Assembly (NCBI GenBank): GCA_033977485.1
Contig: CM066993.1
Span: 33,148,501-33,212,500, forward strand
DNA from: Hydrangea macrophylla
Lineage: Eukaryota > Streptophyta > Magnoliopsida > Cornales > Hydrangeaceae
Direction of reading: 5' to 3'
DNA length: 64,000 nucleotides
Both the position numbers and the translations under genes were made by a program. Position 1 is the stretch's first letter. Every line of letters begins with the position of its first letter. Shown here piece by piece: positions 42,017 to 53,700 of the stretch. The notes below the pieces were generated by a model that searched no databases, was not told the DNA's origin, and saw nothing but the letters and a program-made list of their open reading frames with translations.

Positions 42017-42642
42017 ACAAATAAGATGCGTGTTGATTTCAAAACCCGAATCCTAGCCAGTCAAAATCATGAAGAGAATAAGAGATAGCGAGGTAGAGAA
42101 AGGAAAGGAAAAAAGAAAAGGCAGAGAATAAATAAAGTTAAGAATTTTTTAGCACTTCAAAGTACATAATTGGCACGTGAATTATAAGGCTTTGTGTTGT
42201 ACTAAATAAAGAAAAGAAATTGGAAATGAAAAGGAGATTTGAAAGTATAAAGTAGTCTCAAACAAATTTTGGGACACTCAATTGATAAATTGGCCTGAAT
42301 CAGTGAAGAGGAATCTTTGAATAAGCCCAAATTAACAAAATTGAAGGGCTAATGTTGTTTTAGTAAAAGAGATGTATTATGCTACGAATAAAATTGTCTG
42401 GCTAACGAAAAGGGAAATGAATCAACTGCCACAAAGAAAAGAAGAAGAAGGAGAAAAATAAAACAAGAAAATAAATAGGAGAAGTAGTTCATGTTCTCAT
42501 CATCCTATTCAAAAGCTACCACAAGTGACCTATTTTAGAGAACCTACTCAAGAAAGAGCACTCATTGGACCCATATAAAAAAATGGCTCAAAAAGCCCAC
42601 CAATTCTTTAAAACTAATTCTTTCAAGACCTCCAGATTGGAT

Positions 42643-42787
42643 GAACTACGTTTTGACCTGATTCCCACTCGGGGATACATAGGCAACCTGTCCAGTTTTA
42701 TCGCCACCCTTGCCATGATCTGGCACTTTCTTTTAAGCATTGGCCGAACTACTTTGGACCTGATTCCCGCTCGGGAATAAGTAGGCT
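42643..42787 (+). other. Two CTACG/CGTAG hairpin motifs of element C
   Basis: Copy 1 (42643-42685) has CTACG and CATAG with TTCCC and GGGGA inside. Copy 2 (42746-42787) has CTAC and GTAG with a perfect ATTCCC/GGGAAT inner stem, where other copies have a G.U. Confidence 0.6.
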
Positions 42788-43525
42788 AGCCTTCCAAGGT
42801 TATCGGTCCGAGAACTATAGGCAACATATTTTGTGCCTTTAGTTTCCTCATTTCAGACTAAGGGCAAGCTCTGTTTGGCCGAACCTATGTTCCCTTTAAA
42901 TGATGGGTTAACCCACCTCATCCCACCTTATTCATACAGATTGCCTCCAAGGTAGGAGAAACTATGCTTTAGACATCCCTGTGCTATCATCCTCTCAAAA
43001 CCCCTTCGGATAAGCCTATCTGCTCTCAAGACTAGGGGCAAACTTCATTTGATGAAATTCGTATTTTACCTTTGAAGCAAGCCCCTAAGTCTCTTTCAAA
43101 CTAGGAGCAAACTTTGTTTGCCAAAAGCCCTCTGTGTTAGAGGCAACTACTCAAGTCACCAAGTTTGTTTTGAAATGCCTTGCAATGGAGTGTCTTTTAT
43201 TCTCTAGGCTAAAGCATTGGTTTGAAGGACACTTTGGATAGGAAAAGAATCAACTTAATAAAAAGAGGAAAAATGATCAAAGTTTGGATTTATCAATGAA
43301 ATACTACCATGAGAATATGAGGGGTAAAAAAAAAGGTGAGATGATACATTTATTCACGACGAAAGCACATTAATTTAGAGTATGGTTCAATCACTTTGTG
43401 TCTGTTGAGTCTATCCTTGTTTTACGAGTTAGTAATGGTCTCAAATGTACGGGTTTAAGATGATGAATAAATATTTGAAAGGCCTCCATAAGCATCCCAA
43501 GATCAATGCGAGCAAAAGTTTCAAA

Positions 43526-43530
43526 CACCA
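43526..43530. repeat. Target-site duplication CACCA of element B (left)
   Basis: Recurs at 60572-60576. Confidence 0.92.
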
Positions 43531-44230
43531 TATAGACACCCCAATTTTGACCGAACTATTAAACTTAGGGGGGATTTACCTCTAGAAATCAATGATGAAT
43601 AATGTCCCTACGATTTTCTTCAAGTTCATCGCTTCGACTTCTAAAAAGCTTCAAGCTCCCAAAACTTGCTCCTAATATCCCTAGATTTGGCCAATCACTG
43701 ACCATCTGTCTCGAGCTCACTAGACCATGGGTTACTTTCTAAAAAAAAATAGAATAGATTAAATAATAATAATATTATAATGATATTTTCTAAAAATAAC
43801 ATTGTTTCTCATATTTTTAGTTTCAAAAAGAAAAAAAAAAAGAAAAGAAAAAAGATACTATTTGGTGACTCATATGATTAATTTAGATTTAAAATGAAAA
43901 ATGTGTCTATACATATATATATATATATGCATATATAAGAAAAGGAAAATAATAAAAGAAAGTATCCCATGTGATTTGGAGAGTTAGAGATTCCTTGGCA
44001 TATTCCTAATCCAAAGTAAATACCCAAAAAGCCCTTTGTTGGGCACTAATATCTCATGTGCTTTAAAGATGCTCTAGAATGTTCCTTTATTCTAGCCAAC
44101 TTAAATGCCCTTCAAGTTTCTTGGAATTACATAGAAGTGCCATGGAGAGTTAGAGATGCCATGGAATATTCCTAACCCACCCCAAATTGACCTATCTACC
44201 CTTATCTTAGCCCCTAAGGTAATGAAAGTC

Positions 44231-44238
44231 TATAAAAA
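44231..44238 (+). promoter_or_regulatory. TATA box of the B 5' LTR
   Basis: TATAAAAA within GTCTATAAAAAACCC, conserved in the 3' LTR at 58025-58032. Confidence 0.6.
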
Positions 44239-46554
44239 ACCCATTTCTCTCATTTTGGGGGAGACACTTGAATTGTATAGAGAAATATTGGGAAAGCTTT
44301 AGAGGAAAGAAATATACCAATTATTTTACCCAAATCCCACCAAAACTCCACCCAACCATCAAATCACCATTGAAGGAGCTTGAAGCTTGAGGAAGAAGAA
44401 GAGGAAAAGTTTGAGAAACTCAACATCTCTACAAGTTTTGAGAAGATCTAGAGGTAAAGCCTTCAAATATATATATATATATAATAATTCAATCACAAGT
44501 TCTTAGATCTAGGAACTTTTCACATTTTCAAAACCTCTCTTCTTACCCCATTTCATCACACACCACCAAGAACTTGTGATTGAATCTTATGACATCTCAT
44601 TAATTTGGATCTAATTAATGCCTTGGGTTTGAGATACATTAGTTTTGAAGAAATTTGTGTTCCTAAATAAAACTTTGATTTCCTTTATTTCTACTTCATT
44701 CATGAGGTTCATGAGATCTTCCATATCTCATTGAAACTCTTTGAGTTTTGATTCCTTAGTTTCCTATGATCTTATGATCCATATGGAGACTAAAATGAAT
44801 CATGATCATAATCTACACATAGTTGGTGAGATACTAGTATCAACTCATGACTAGGATCTCTTTACTATGGATCTTATGGAATTCATACTATATTCCATGG
44901 AGATTAAAGTAGATTTGATTTTTTTTAGTCTCCAATGACCATCAAATGGTAGGAGAAGTAGTTTAGTTTAAGTTCATCTCTATGGCTTAGACTAATCTCT
45001 TCCTTGGGTTTTGAGAAGTTCTTCATACTTCATCCAAAACTTACATATATGTGTGTCTTTAGCCTCCAATGACCACCAAGTGGTAGGAGTAATGATTTGA
45101 ACTCAAAGTTTTGGTCCATAAGTTTGAGTTCATTGTTCTTAATTAGATCTTGTGAAGTACATGCCATACTTCATTAAAATCTAAGAGTATATATGTCTCT
45201 TAGTCTTCAATGACCATCAAATGGTAGAAGAAGTAGTTTGGTTTGAGCCCAACTTCATGTTTTTAGTAGTTAAGGCCAACCAACAAAGTTGAACTAGCAA
45301 AAGGAAAACAATGGGTTCACAAACTGTTTTTGATCAAAGATTTTTAGTTCGAAATCTAACTGTTGAAATCAAGTGAAACAAACGGGAAAGTGTCAATAAT
45401 ACATTGTTTTACCACTGTAATTTTTGTTTTGGTAAGACTTTATGCTTAGAATGGTTTGATCATGAGTTTTGTGAGACAACCACAATCTGTCCAGAATTTC
45501 AGAACAGTTTCAGAACAGCAAATCGATTTTAAAATTGATAGATCAGAGATCTAACCAAGTTTTCATGACCTCTAATAATTTTTTATAATAACTTTAATGT
45601 GTTAGGAAGGTTCCCTAAAAAGAATGAAGCAATTCAGATTTGTTTGTTATTTTTAAAAAATCATACAAGATCTCTGGACAGAGAGTTGTAAAATCCTGAG
45701 TGAGGTCTAGTATATTCTGTATTCCCGGAGATCTAACCGTTCAAACCTTGATTTTATTTTTGAGTTAGAAACTAGACTCACAGAGGCATAACATATCCAA
45801 AAATTATTCAGATCCAATCATTGGAAGTATTTTATTTCTATTTTTGAACATCTGGTCTGCTCTCTGTAATTCATAAAAAACTGCTACTATTTTTGTCTAA
45901 TCTTATTTATTTCAACTCAAATGGTCTCTTAATGTCTTAGGACTCAAACCATGTTTTGAATAATGATAATTTAGGTTAAACCCAGAGGCTTAGGGATCCA
46001 AATTAGTGAATAAATTCATATCTCATTCTTGTTCATATTCATGCATACATGGTAATATTCATAAGTAGGACTTATCTCTTGTCTTAGTTGAATCTAGTTG
46101 AACATGACTTAGGATTAATTACTCTTTGATATTATATTTTGTCTAAGGCATGTGTACTAACCTTTGTTTTGTAGCGCATTTGAGGTACAATTTCTCATCC
46201 CTTCTCTAGTTCAATTCATTTCGTTGATTTTTGAATTGATTTTCGACTCCATGTGCGACACCTTAGCTTAGGTTTTGCCTTATGTGTATATATGTGATAG
46301 AGACCTTTTCTTAGGATTTTTGTTCTCGCATGCATTGCACGTTTAATATTCGCGGCCGGATCCCGGGTATGTTTTCTAGTTCTCTATTGCATATCATGTT
46401 GCTTGCTACTTGAATTACGTGGCTTATGAATGATATTTTGCCGTTAGTAATTTTACACCATTTCCAACATGCTTGTGTTATGTATACCTATATATGTATT
46501 AATTGAGGGCATGCTTAGATTATTAATTTGATTAAAAAGGATGTTGAGTAGAGG

Positions 46555-46570
46555 CCTATCGCGAGATAGG
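46555..46570 (+). other. LTR hairpin with GCGA loop (B, 5' LTR)
   Basis: CCTATC and GATAGG pair perfectly around the GNRA loop GCGA. It is followed by GTGTTTTAGTCCGCCGGGCT, which is conserved in D. Confidence 0.7.
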
Positions 46571-46777
46571 ATGAAAGGGGGTGTTTTAGTCCGCCGGGCT
46601 CCTTCCCCTTTCATTCCATAATCCCCGGACCCAGTTTATCTTTGGTTTCGCAAAAGATCAGTTCGCTTAAAAATGGTTTCTTAATTTTCCTTTTAAAAAT
46701 TAAGTGGCGACTCGTATTTGATTTTGATGTGAAAAATGTTTTAAAAGTGGGTAAGAAAACCTGCGATATCCACAATC

Positions 46778-46827
46778 TGGCGACTCTGCTAGGGATCGAA
46801 CCCAGAATCTCTGGTTTCGCAGACCAG
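46778..46827 (+). promoter_or_regulatory. Extended primer-binding site of B, complementary to about 50 nt of tRNA-Arg
   Basis: The usual 18-nt site TGGCGACTCTGCTAGGGA (46778-46795) is three bases after the LTR. The complementarity goes on: the minus strand continues as a tRNA 3' half, with the T-loop/B-box GGGTTCGATCCC, a variable region, and an anticodon arm CTGGT-CTGCGAA-ACCAG with a five-pair stem and a seven-base loop. Against my recollection of plant tRNA-Arg(ACG) there are about four mismatches in 50. It ends at the 5' side of the anticodon stem. Element A lacks this extension. Confidence 0.82.
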
Positions 46828-48134
46828 AATTTCTGATTTTGGGTTCACTCGAGGATTAGACTTGAAAGCATCCTTTTAATTAAATTAATTAATCTTTGTG
46901 TGCCCGTTGCATTGCACTTGCATGTCTCGCCAGTCGATTGCACGGAACTATGACCTTGGAGGCTCGGGGCAACCCGGTCGGTCAAGCCATCATGGGGCCG
47001 TGTGATCACCCTTGATCTCGTACCATGATTTGGTATATGAAGCATCCTATCGGGTGTGTGTCAAGGGTCCCTTATTTGACCAAAACCCGGCCTTTTGCAT
47101 AGTAGCTTCTATAGAACCTTTCAAAATTAGGAAATCAGTTCTTGATTAGGATTATGTGCTAGGGAGTTTTGTGTGCCCGAAAGGGATTACTTGAGATGAT
47201 GACGATGCTTGCTTGATAAAATATGTGTAACCTCTTAATCACTTTTGACAATTCCTTTTCATGTCCTATGACATTTAAGAATAAGCCAAATCTTGATTAT
47301 AAGATTACATCTCTTGTATCATGTTTAGCTAAGCATCATTGACCTTGTATGCATCCAAATTTATGAAAAGTGCGGTGATTATCCAAACATGTGATCCTCC
47401 TACCCAAAGAATTTTAAAAAAGGTTTTTGGAAGCAAATAGATTTTTGGTATCTTTATTCCAAGGCATTCAATCGCTCTTTCAAAAAATTTTGGAGTTCAC
47501 TTTTGGATTAAAATTTCAAATCAACCATATTTGAAGGAAGAACCTAAAAATTCTTGGAACCCAAAATTCTTGAAAGAGTTTGAAAAGTTTTACCAACTAA
47601 AGGAATGCTTTTTTCAAAGCAAAATTTGGACCTAATCACCTTTTTGTTAAGGAATATAATCCAAGAAATCTCTGCAATTAAAGAAATCATTTTCGAATAA
47701 ATTTCAAAAGCAAAGTTTCAACCCAATCATCTTTTGTTTAGAAATGTTGTTGTCTTCAAAAGGAATTTTGAAAAGATCCCATCATCTAGGGGAAATACTT
47801 GTCAAATGGATTTCAAAAATTCTAAATTTGAAAACCTTGAAAGGGTAAAGAGGATCACAATGAGAAGAGAAATTGGCGCACTCGACATGGGTGAGGATCT
47901 TATGTGTTTATGTGTTAGAATTAGGATTTTCTTTTTGGCATATAGAGTAGGCACACACGCACACATGCATTGCATCCGCATGATGTATAAAATAAAAGTC
48001 TTCCTCGAATAAAATGAAGGTAAAAATTTTTTCTAAAAAAGAAATTTTCAAAATTTGCTGTAGGAGCAAAAATAGCAAATCAAGCGTGGTTTAGGGATCC
48101 TACGGCAAGGCTAGTAAGGGGAGGATACGCTGAC
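46828..48134 (+). other. Leader of element B
   Basis: About 1.3 kb without a recognisable gene. Parts are shared with A (about 47066-47125) and with element C (47650-48000). It may hold the packaging signal. Confidence 0.65.
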
Positions 48135-50723
48135 ATGGCCGAAGAGAGAAACAACGAAGAGATGACCGGGTTGAGGGTACTAGTAGAACAGCAGGCGGAA
48201 CAGATGCAGAGACAGGCTGAAAACATGAACCGAATGATGGGAATGATAGAAGAACTAAACCGCCGATCACCGTATATGGTTCCACCTGTCATGGACCCAC
48301 CTTTGGGAGGAGGAGAAGGAGATTGGTTTGACGATCAGGAGGCACAATGGACCGATGCACTAAGGGCCAACAGAGACAGGGAGCAAGCTGAGAAAGAGAA
48401 GCAACTAACCGAGAAAATAGAGAAGCTGGAAAGGGTAATGCGCAAGGCTCAAGGGGTTGATACCTATCTGATGGAGTTAGAAGGACTGTATGACGAGGTC
48501 CACGAGACGCTGCCCGCCGGATTCAAAATGCCAGTTTTTGATAAGTTTGATGGCACAGGCAACCCCCGCAGTCACTTCCGAATGTGCATAGGAGCTTTTC
48601 AGCCTAGTGGGCTGAGCACTACCATGATGGCTGTCCTATTTCAGCAAACCTTAACGGGAGCTGCTCTATCGTGGTACCTTACACTTGAGCCGAGCAAAAC
48701 CAGAGTTTGGGAAGAAGTGGTGAAGTCATTTGTGGCCCAGTATGAATACAATCAAGACTTGGACGTCACTGTCCGGGACCTAGAAACAACCAGGCAAGGG
48801 AACAAAGAATCATTTGCTGAGTACCTGAGCCGATGGAGAGGGAAAGCTGCGAAAATGGTGCAAAGGCCGTCCGAGAAAGATCAAATCCGGATGTTAATGA
48901 AAAACCTACAGCCAGTCTACCAGGAGAAGATGAGGTTCCAGTCAATCAACACCTTTGCTGAGGTGTTCGATGTGGGGACAAGAATCGAAGACGCGATTCA
49001 AGAAGGGACAATCAAGAAGGAAGAACCACAAAACCGATATCGGAGGCCCAGTTATGGATCAAATGGAGGGCATTCGGGGGGTCACTCTAGCCCCACCGAT
49101 GTCAATTCACTTAGCGAGCCGGAGAGAAAATTCGATATCACCAGAAACCACCCAAGAGGAGGAGAGGATAAGCCACTAAGAAAGTTTTCGGATTTGGGAG
49201 TATCATTATCAACCGCCCTCGACAGGCTGTTAGCAAAAGGGCATCTCCGTCAGTTGGAACCTCGACCCCCGCCGAGTCCGCTCCCACCACATTTTAAAGG
49301 AGATCTCTACTGCAAATACCATCAGCAGAAGGGCCACTCGACGGATCGATGCATGAGGTTAAGGCATGAAATACAAGACCTCATCGACAACAAAGTCATA
49401 TCTGAACCACCTGTCAAAGCCCCCAATGTCACCAAGAATCCTCTGTCGAACCACCATGCTGTACCGCCGCCGCGGGGTCTTTACTTCTTAGGGGTAGGAG
49501 GAATGACATTTGATCCATCCAAGCTAATCACAAAGGTCGGGGAACCGAGAATGTTTTATCAGTTACCGGAAGATCTGGGGATTTGTACACTTAGGAGTCA
49601 GCCGAAAATATGGGAAGAGGAAGTAATTGGGCAGTCAGATTGGTGGGTTTTTGAAGGCGATAATCGGGGCATGAACCAAGTAGAGGACGATCTGTGGTAT
49701 CAGAGTGACGAAGAGGCAAAAATTGAGGAGGAAAGTTCAGGGGTCATTTCAGAAATCGAAGATGTTTGGGCAAGAGAAGAGATCAATCACCTGACTCGAT
49801 CTGGTAGACACTTCAAGCCGCACGAACTAGAAGAGGATCACCCGGGGAGGGAACTGGAAAAAGGAAAAGGGAAGGTGAATGAAGAAGAAGAAGAGGACAG
49901 GGTTTTAAGGCAGATGAGGAAAACGCAAGCTAACATCACTATCTGGGGACTGCTGATCGCCTCCAAAAAGCACAGGCAGGCAGTCTTGGATGCTTTGAAC
50001 CAATCCGATGTCTCTATCGATACAGCGCCGGAAGACCTCGTGGGGATGATCAGTAGGATCCCGGCTCTAGCTATTACCTTCTCGTCCGACGACCTACCTC
50101 CCGGAGGGCCCGTACATAACAAGCCTTTGTATGTCACCGTCGAATGCTTGGGTAACACTGTGCCTGCCTGTCTGGTGGACAATGGATCAGCCTTAAACGT
50201 ATGCCCATTTCGAACTGCCAAGCGCATGGGTTTGGATGAATCAACTTTCATACCATCTGAGCAAAGGGTGAGAGCGTACGACAACACTCAGAGAACTGTC
50301 ATGGGCATAATTCTCCTTCACCTCGCTGTCGGTCCACTTGAGAAGGAGGCCGAATTTCAGGTCATCGACATTCCTGCATCCTTCAACCTGCTACTTGGAA
50401 GGCCATGGTTAGACAGTTTGGGCGCCATACCATCAACAATCCACCAGAAGGTCAAATGTGTTTGGAAGAGCAGGGTCTGTGACATCCTCGGGGATAGCTG
50501 GGTTCATCCGTCTGAAGCTTCATCAAGCGCACCAGTCTTAGAGGTACAGCTGCAAGAAGAGGAGACAGGTCTGGGGGGATTCGAGTTCATTAACATGCTG
50601 GAAGAGGGAAAGCCGCGAGAGTTCCTACCGCTTTATTTTGATCAATACGCCAGTCCGTTGGTCGCAGGGATAATGAAAAAGATGGGTTTCTTCCCGGGCA
50701 TGGGATTGGGTAAAAATCATTAA
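48135..50723 (+). CDS. Gag and protease of element B, open to a premature stop
   Basis: 862 residues from the ATG at 48135 (MAEERNNEEMTGL). Residues 10-45 and 75-110 are coiled-coil-like. The Gag core follows (FDGTGNPRSHFRMC, ALSWYLTLEPSKTRVW, FAEYLSRWRGKAAKM). A CHHC-type knuckle, CKYHQQKGHSTDRC, is at 49311-49352. The protease has LVDNGSALNVC (DNG at 50178-50186 where A has DTG; I recall DNGSALNV as common in Tat elements) and FNLLLGRPWLD. The G-patch begins FPGMGLGKNH and is cut by TAA 50721-50723, where A reads CAA. Since Gag and protease are upstream of the break, B could still make particles if expressed. Confidence 0.88.
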   Translation: MAEERNNEEMTGLRVLVEQQAEQMQRQAENMNRMMGMIEELNRRSPYMVPPVMDPPLGGGEGDWFDDQEAQWTDALRANRDREQAEKEKQLTEKIEKLERVMRKAQGVDTYLMELEGLYDEVHETLPAGFKMPVFDKFDGTGNPRSHFRMCIGAFQPSGLSTTMMAVLFQQTLTGAALSWYLTLEPSKTRVWEEVVKSFVAQYEYNQDLDVTVRDLETTRQGNKESFAEYLSRWRGKAAKMVQRPSEKDQIRMLMKNLQPVYQEKMRFQSINTFAEVFDVGTRIEDAIQEGTIKKEEPQNRYRRPSYGSNGGHSGGHSSPTDVNSLSEPERKFDITRNHPRGGEDKPLRKFSDLGVSLSTALDRLLAKGHLRQLEPRPPPSPLPPHFKGDLYCKYHQQKGHSTDRCMRLRHEIQDLIDNKVISEPPVKAPNVTKNPLSNHHAVPPPRGLYFLGVGGMTFDPSKLITKVGEPRMFYQLPEDLGICTLRSQPKIWEEEVIGQSDWWVFEGDNRGMNQVEDDLWYQSDEEAKIEEESSGVISEIEDVWAREEINHLTRSGRHFKPHELEEDHPGRELEKGKGKVNEEEEEDRVLRQMRKTQANITIWGLLIASKKHRQAVLDALNQSDVSIDTAPEDLVGMISRIPALAITFSSDDLPPGGPVHNKPLYVTVECLGNTVPACLVDNGSALNVCPFRTAKRMGLDESTFIPSEQRVRAYDNTQRTVMGIILLHLAVGPLEKEAEFQVIDIPASFNLLLGRPWLDSLGAIPSTIHQKVKCVWKSRVCDILGDSWVHPSEASSSAPVLEVQLQEEETGLGGFEFINMLEEGKPREFLPLYFDQYASPLVAGIMKKMGFFPGMGLGKNH

Positions 50724-53700
50724 GGCCTACCTGAATTCCCGCGCATTCTGACTCAGACTCACTCTCATGGTTTGGGTTACCAGCCAAGAAAGGAGGAATC
50801 GAGGGCGAAGAAGAAGACAGCTAACGCACCAATGGACCCCTATCAGAAAACACTCAACGGGTACTTCGTAAAGGAAGGAGAAGATTTCCCCTTCTGTGGC
50901 TTCCCGGAGCCGTGGATGGATTAGAAAGGCAAATGTCTAAAGCCAGGGTTCGAGATCTTTTTCTCCCATGAGTTCTCCAAGTACAAGGACCCATTTTTGC
51001 AAATACCTGAAAAGTCTGCTACAGTCGGCGATTGGATTGGTGTACTAGACGGACCGGTCATGCAAAACCTATTGAGCGAAGGGGGGGTAAAAGATGAAGG
51101 GAAAGGAAAGGAAGACAAGGGTCTGGAGGTCAAGGCTGAAGAAGTGTATGCTGAGGATGTATTGGAAGAGGAACCAGAGGAAGTGGAAGAGCCGGGGAAA
51201 GAAGAAGTGGAAGTGATTACCAAAACAGAGAATCTGGAAGAATGCTTCATCACCGACAAGGGAGGGGAAGGCAAGAAAGAATGGGTCTTTGAGTCTAGTG
51301 ATAGGTATCCCCCACCCCCAGAGTCTGTAATGGCCCAAATGAGGCGTCTTTTTATTTCTATGTCTGTTGTAATTGCTCCAAAGAAAATGAATGAAAATTT
51401 GACTGATTCTGCCTACTCGAATGCGCTTAATGAATGTGATGAATATGATGATCATGAAATACCAATTGAATTGCAAAAATTAATTGAAAAAGAAAAGGAA
51501 CCTGCATGTAAAGTCATCGAAGACACTCGAACAATTAATCTGGGAAGTAAAGACAACCCTCAAAATGTTTTTATTGGCTCAACACTTAGCAATGAAGAAA
51601 GCGAAGAGCTAATCAATCTATTAAATGAATTCAAAGATGTTTTTGCATGGTCTTATAGCGATATGCCAGGAATTGATCCAAAAATCGTCCAACACCATAT
51701 CCCCCTATTTCCAAATTCTAAACCAATAAAACAAAAGTTGAGGCGAATGAGGCCTGAATGGGCACTTAAGGTAAAAGAGGAGGTTGAAAAGCAATTAGGG
51801 GCCGGATTCTTGATGGTCATCGAGTATCCAGATTGGATCGCCAATATAGTACCGGTTCTGAAAAAGGACGGTCGTGTCAGGGTATGCGTGGATTTCCGAG
51901 ATTTGAATAAAGCAAGCCCTAAGGACGATTTCCCATTACCTCACATTGATGTTCTGGTCGATAATACGGCAGGTCACGAGCTCCTATCTTTCATGGATGG
52001 CTTCTCAGGTTATAACCAGATCCTCATGGCACTCGAGGACAGAGATAAAACCACTTTCATCACGCCCTGGGGGACCTATTGTTATAGAGTGATGCCATTC
52101 GGTCTTAAGAACGCAGGCGCAACCTATCAGAGGGCTGCCACCACTTTACTGCACGACATGATCCACAAAGAGGTAGAGGTGTATGTGGATGACATGATTG
52201 TGAAATCCAAGAAAAGAGGAGGACACCTGGGGCTTTGAGGAAGTTCTTTGGGAGGTTGAGGGAGTTCAAAATGAGGCTAAACCCGCAAAAATGCACCTTC
52301 GGGGTCACTACTGGAAAATTATTAGGGTTTCTCATCACTCAAAGAGGAATAGAGGTACACCCCACCAAAATAAAAGCCATAACCGAAATGAACCCGCCTA
52401 AAAATGAGAAAGAACTGAGGGGATTTCTGGGGAGGGTACAGTTCATCAGCCGCTTCATTTCCAAACTTACCTTAACCTGCGACCCGCTGTTCAAACTACT
52501 CCGAAAAGGAGAGAAGTTTGAATGGGACGCCCCTTGCCAACAAGCCTTCGACAAAATCAAAACCTACCTCCAAAACCCACCTGTCCTGTCACCACCTTCA
52601 CCCGGGAGACCCCTGTTACTTTACCTCTCTGTGTCCGAAGATTCGATGGGGTGTATGTTGGCCTAAGAAGGAGAAGAAGGGCACGTAGAAAAAGCCATTT
52701 ACTGCTTGAGCAAAAGAATGGTCGGATATGAGTTAAAGTATTCACCCTTGGAAAAGGCCTGTTGGGCCTTGGTTTGGTGTACCCGTCGCCTTCGCCACTA
52801 CATGCTAGCCTTCCCTGTAATCCTGATATCCTGAATGGACCCATTAAAATACCTATTTGAAAAGCCCGTCTTGACCAGTAGGATTTCTCGGTGGACCATG
52901 ATGCTGGCCGAGTTTTATATTAAGTACGTCACCGCCAAATCCATGAAAGGGAGGGCCGTCGTCGAATTTCTAGCCGATCTCGCCGTAGAATCCGAAGATA
53001 AGGGCGAATTTAAGTTTCCTGATGAGGAGGTAATGGAGGTAAAGGAAGACTTGTGGAAGATGTACTTTGATGGAGCGGCCAACCAATTGGGATTTGGGGT
53101 TGGAATCATTCTCATAGCACCCGATGGGACCCCCACTCCGTTAACCGTCAAACTCAGGTATGACTCTACCAATAACACTGCAGAATATGAGGCATGTATA
53201 ATCGGAATGGAAGCGGCCTTGGCCCTGAGAGTTGAAAGGATCGATGTCTTCGGGGATTCTAACCTGATCATATCCCAAGTACGAGGCGATTGGAGGGTGA
53301 AGCATGAGAAATTGAGACCTTACCATGACTACCTAGAAAGCCTGAAAGTGCAATTCAAAAGGATTTCCTTCTATTACCTTCCCCGAGAAGAGAACCAACT
53401 AGCCGATTCCTTAACAACCCTAGCCTCAACGATCCAAATCCCTTCCAAGACTACCATGATCCCACTATCCATAGAAGTAAGAAGTCAACCATCGTTCGAA
53501 ATGATCACGGCCATAGAAGAAGAGGGTGAAGGGCCTTGGTTTGAGGACGTCTGGAATTTCATTAAAAAGGGAGAGTACCCCAAGGGAGCCTCAGAAAAGG
53601 ACAAGAAAGCAGTTCGGCGATTCTCTACTCAGTTTGTGATCTACGCGGATAAACTATGGAAGAAGTCCTACACCGGGTATAATCTGGAGTGTTTATATGG

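Larger units (their letters stand above)
41188..43525 (+). other. Piece of element C: 3' non-coding region between D and B
   Basis: No gag or pol is present. From about 41840 the region has the motifs that follow pol in A: two CTAGG/CCTAG hairpins (41842-41888 and 41969-42016), two CTACG/CGTAG motifs (42643-42685 and 42746-42787) and GGGGCAAAC repeats (43023-43121). A/G-rich runs and an (AAAT)n stretch (41925-41950) occur between them. So a leader piece is followed by post-pol sequence with pol missing: C is a deletion derivative or a natural non-autonomous element. The minus-strand frame at 41519-41809 has no recognisable domain. Confidence 0.7.
43531..46774 (+). repeat. 5' LTR of element B
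   Basis: It starts TATAGACACC (terminal TG changed to TA; the 3' copy has TG) and ends GATATCCACA. A TATA box is at 44231-44238 and the GNRA hairpin at 46555-46570. (TA)n runs lie near 43915 and 44467. Confidence 0.95.

Noticed and set aside
46778..46827. A tRNA gene on the minus strand
   Set aside because: Only the 3' half (anticodon arm, T-arm, acceptor 3' side) is present. The D-arm and 5' acceptor strand are missing and CCA is encoded, which fits a primer-binding site and not a tRNA gene.
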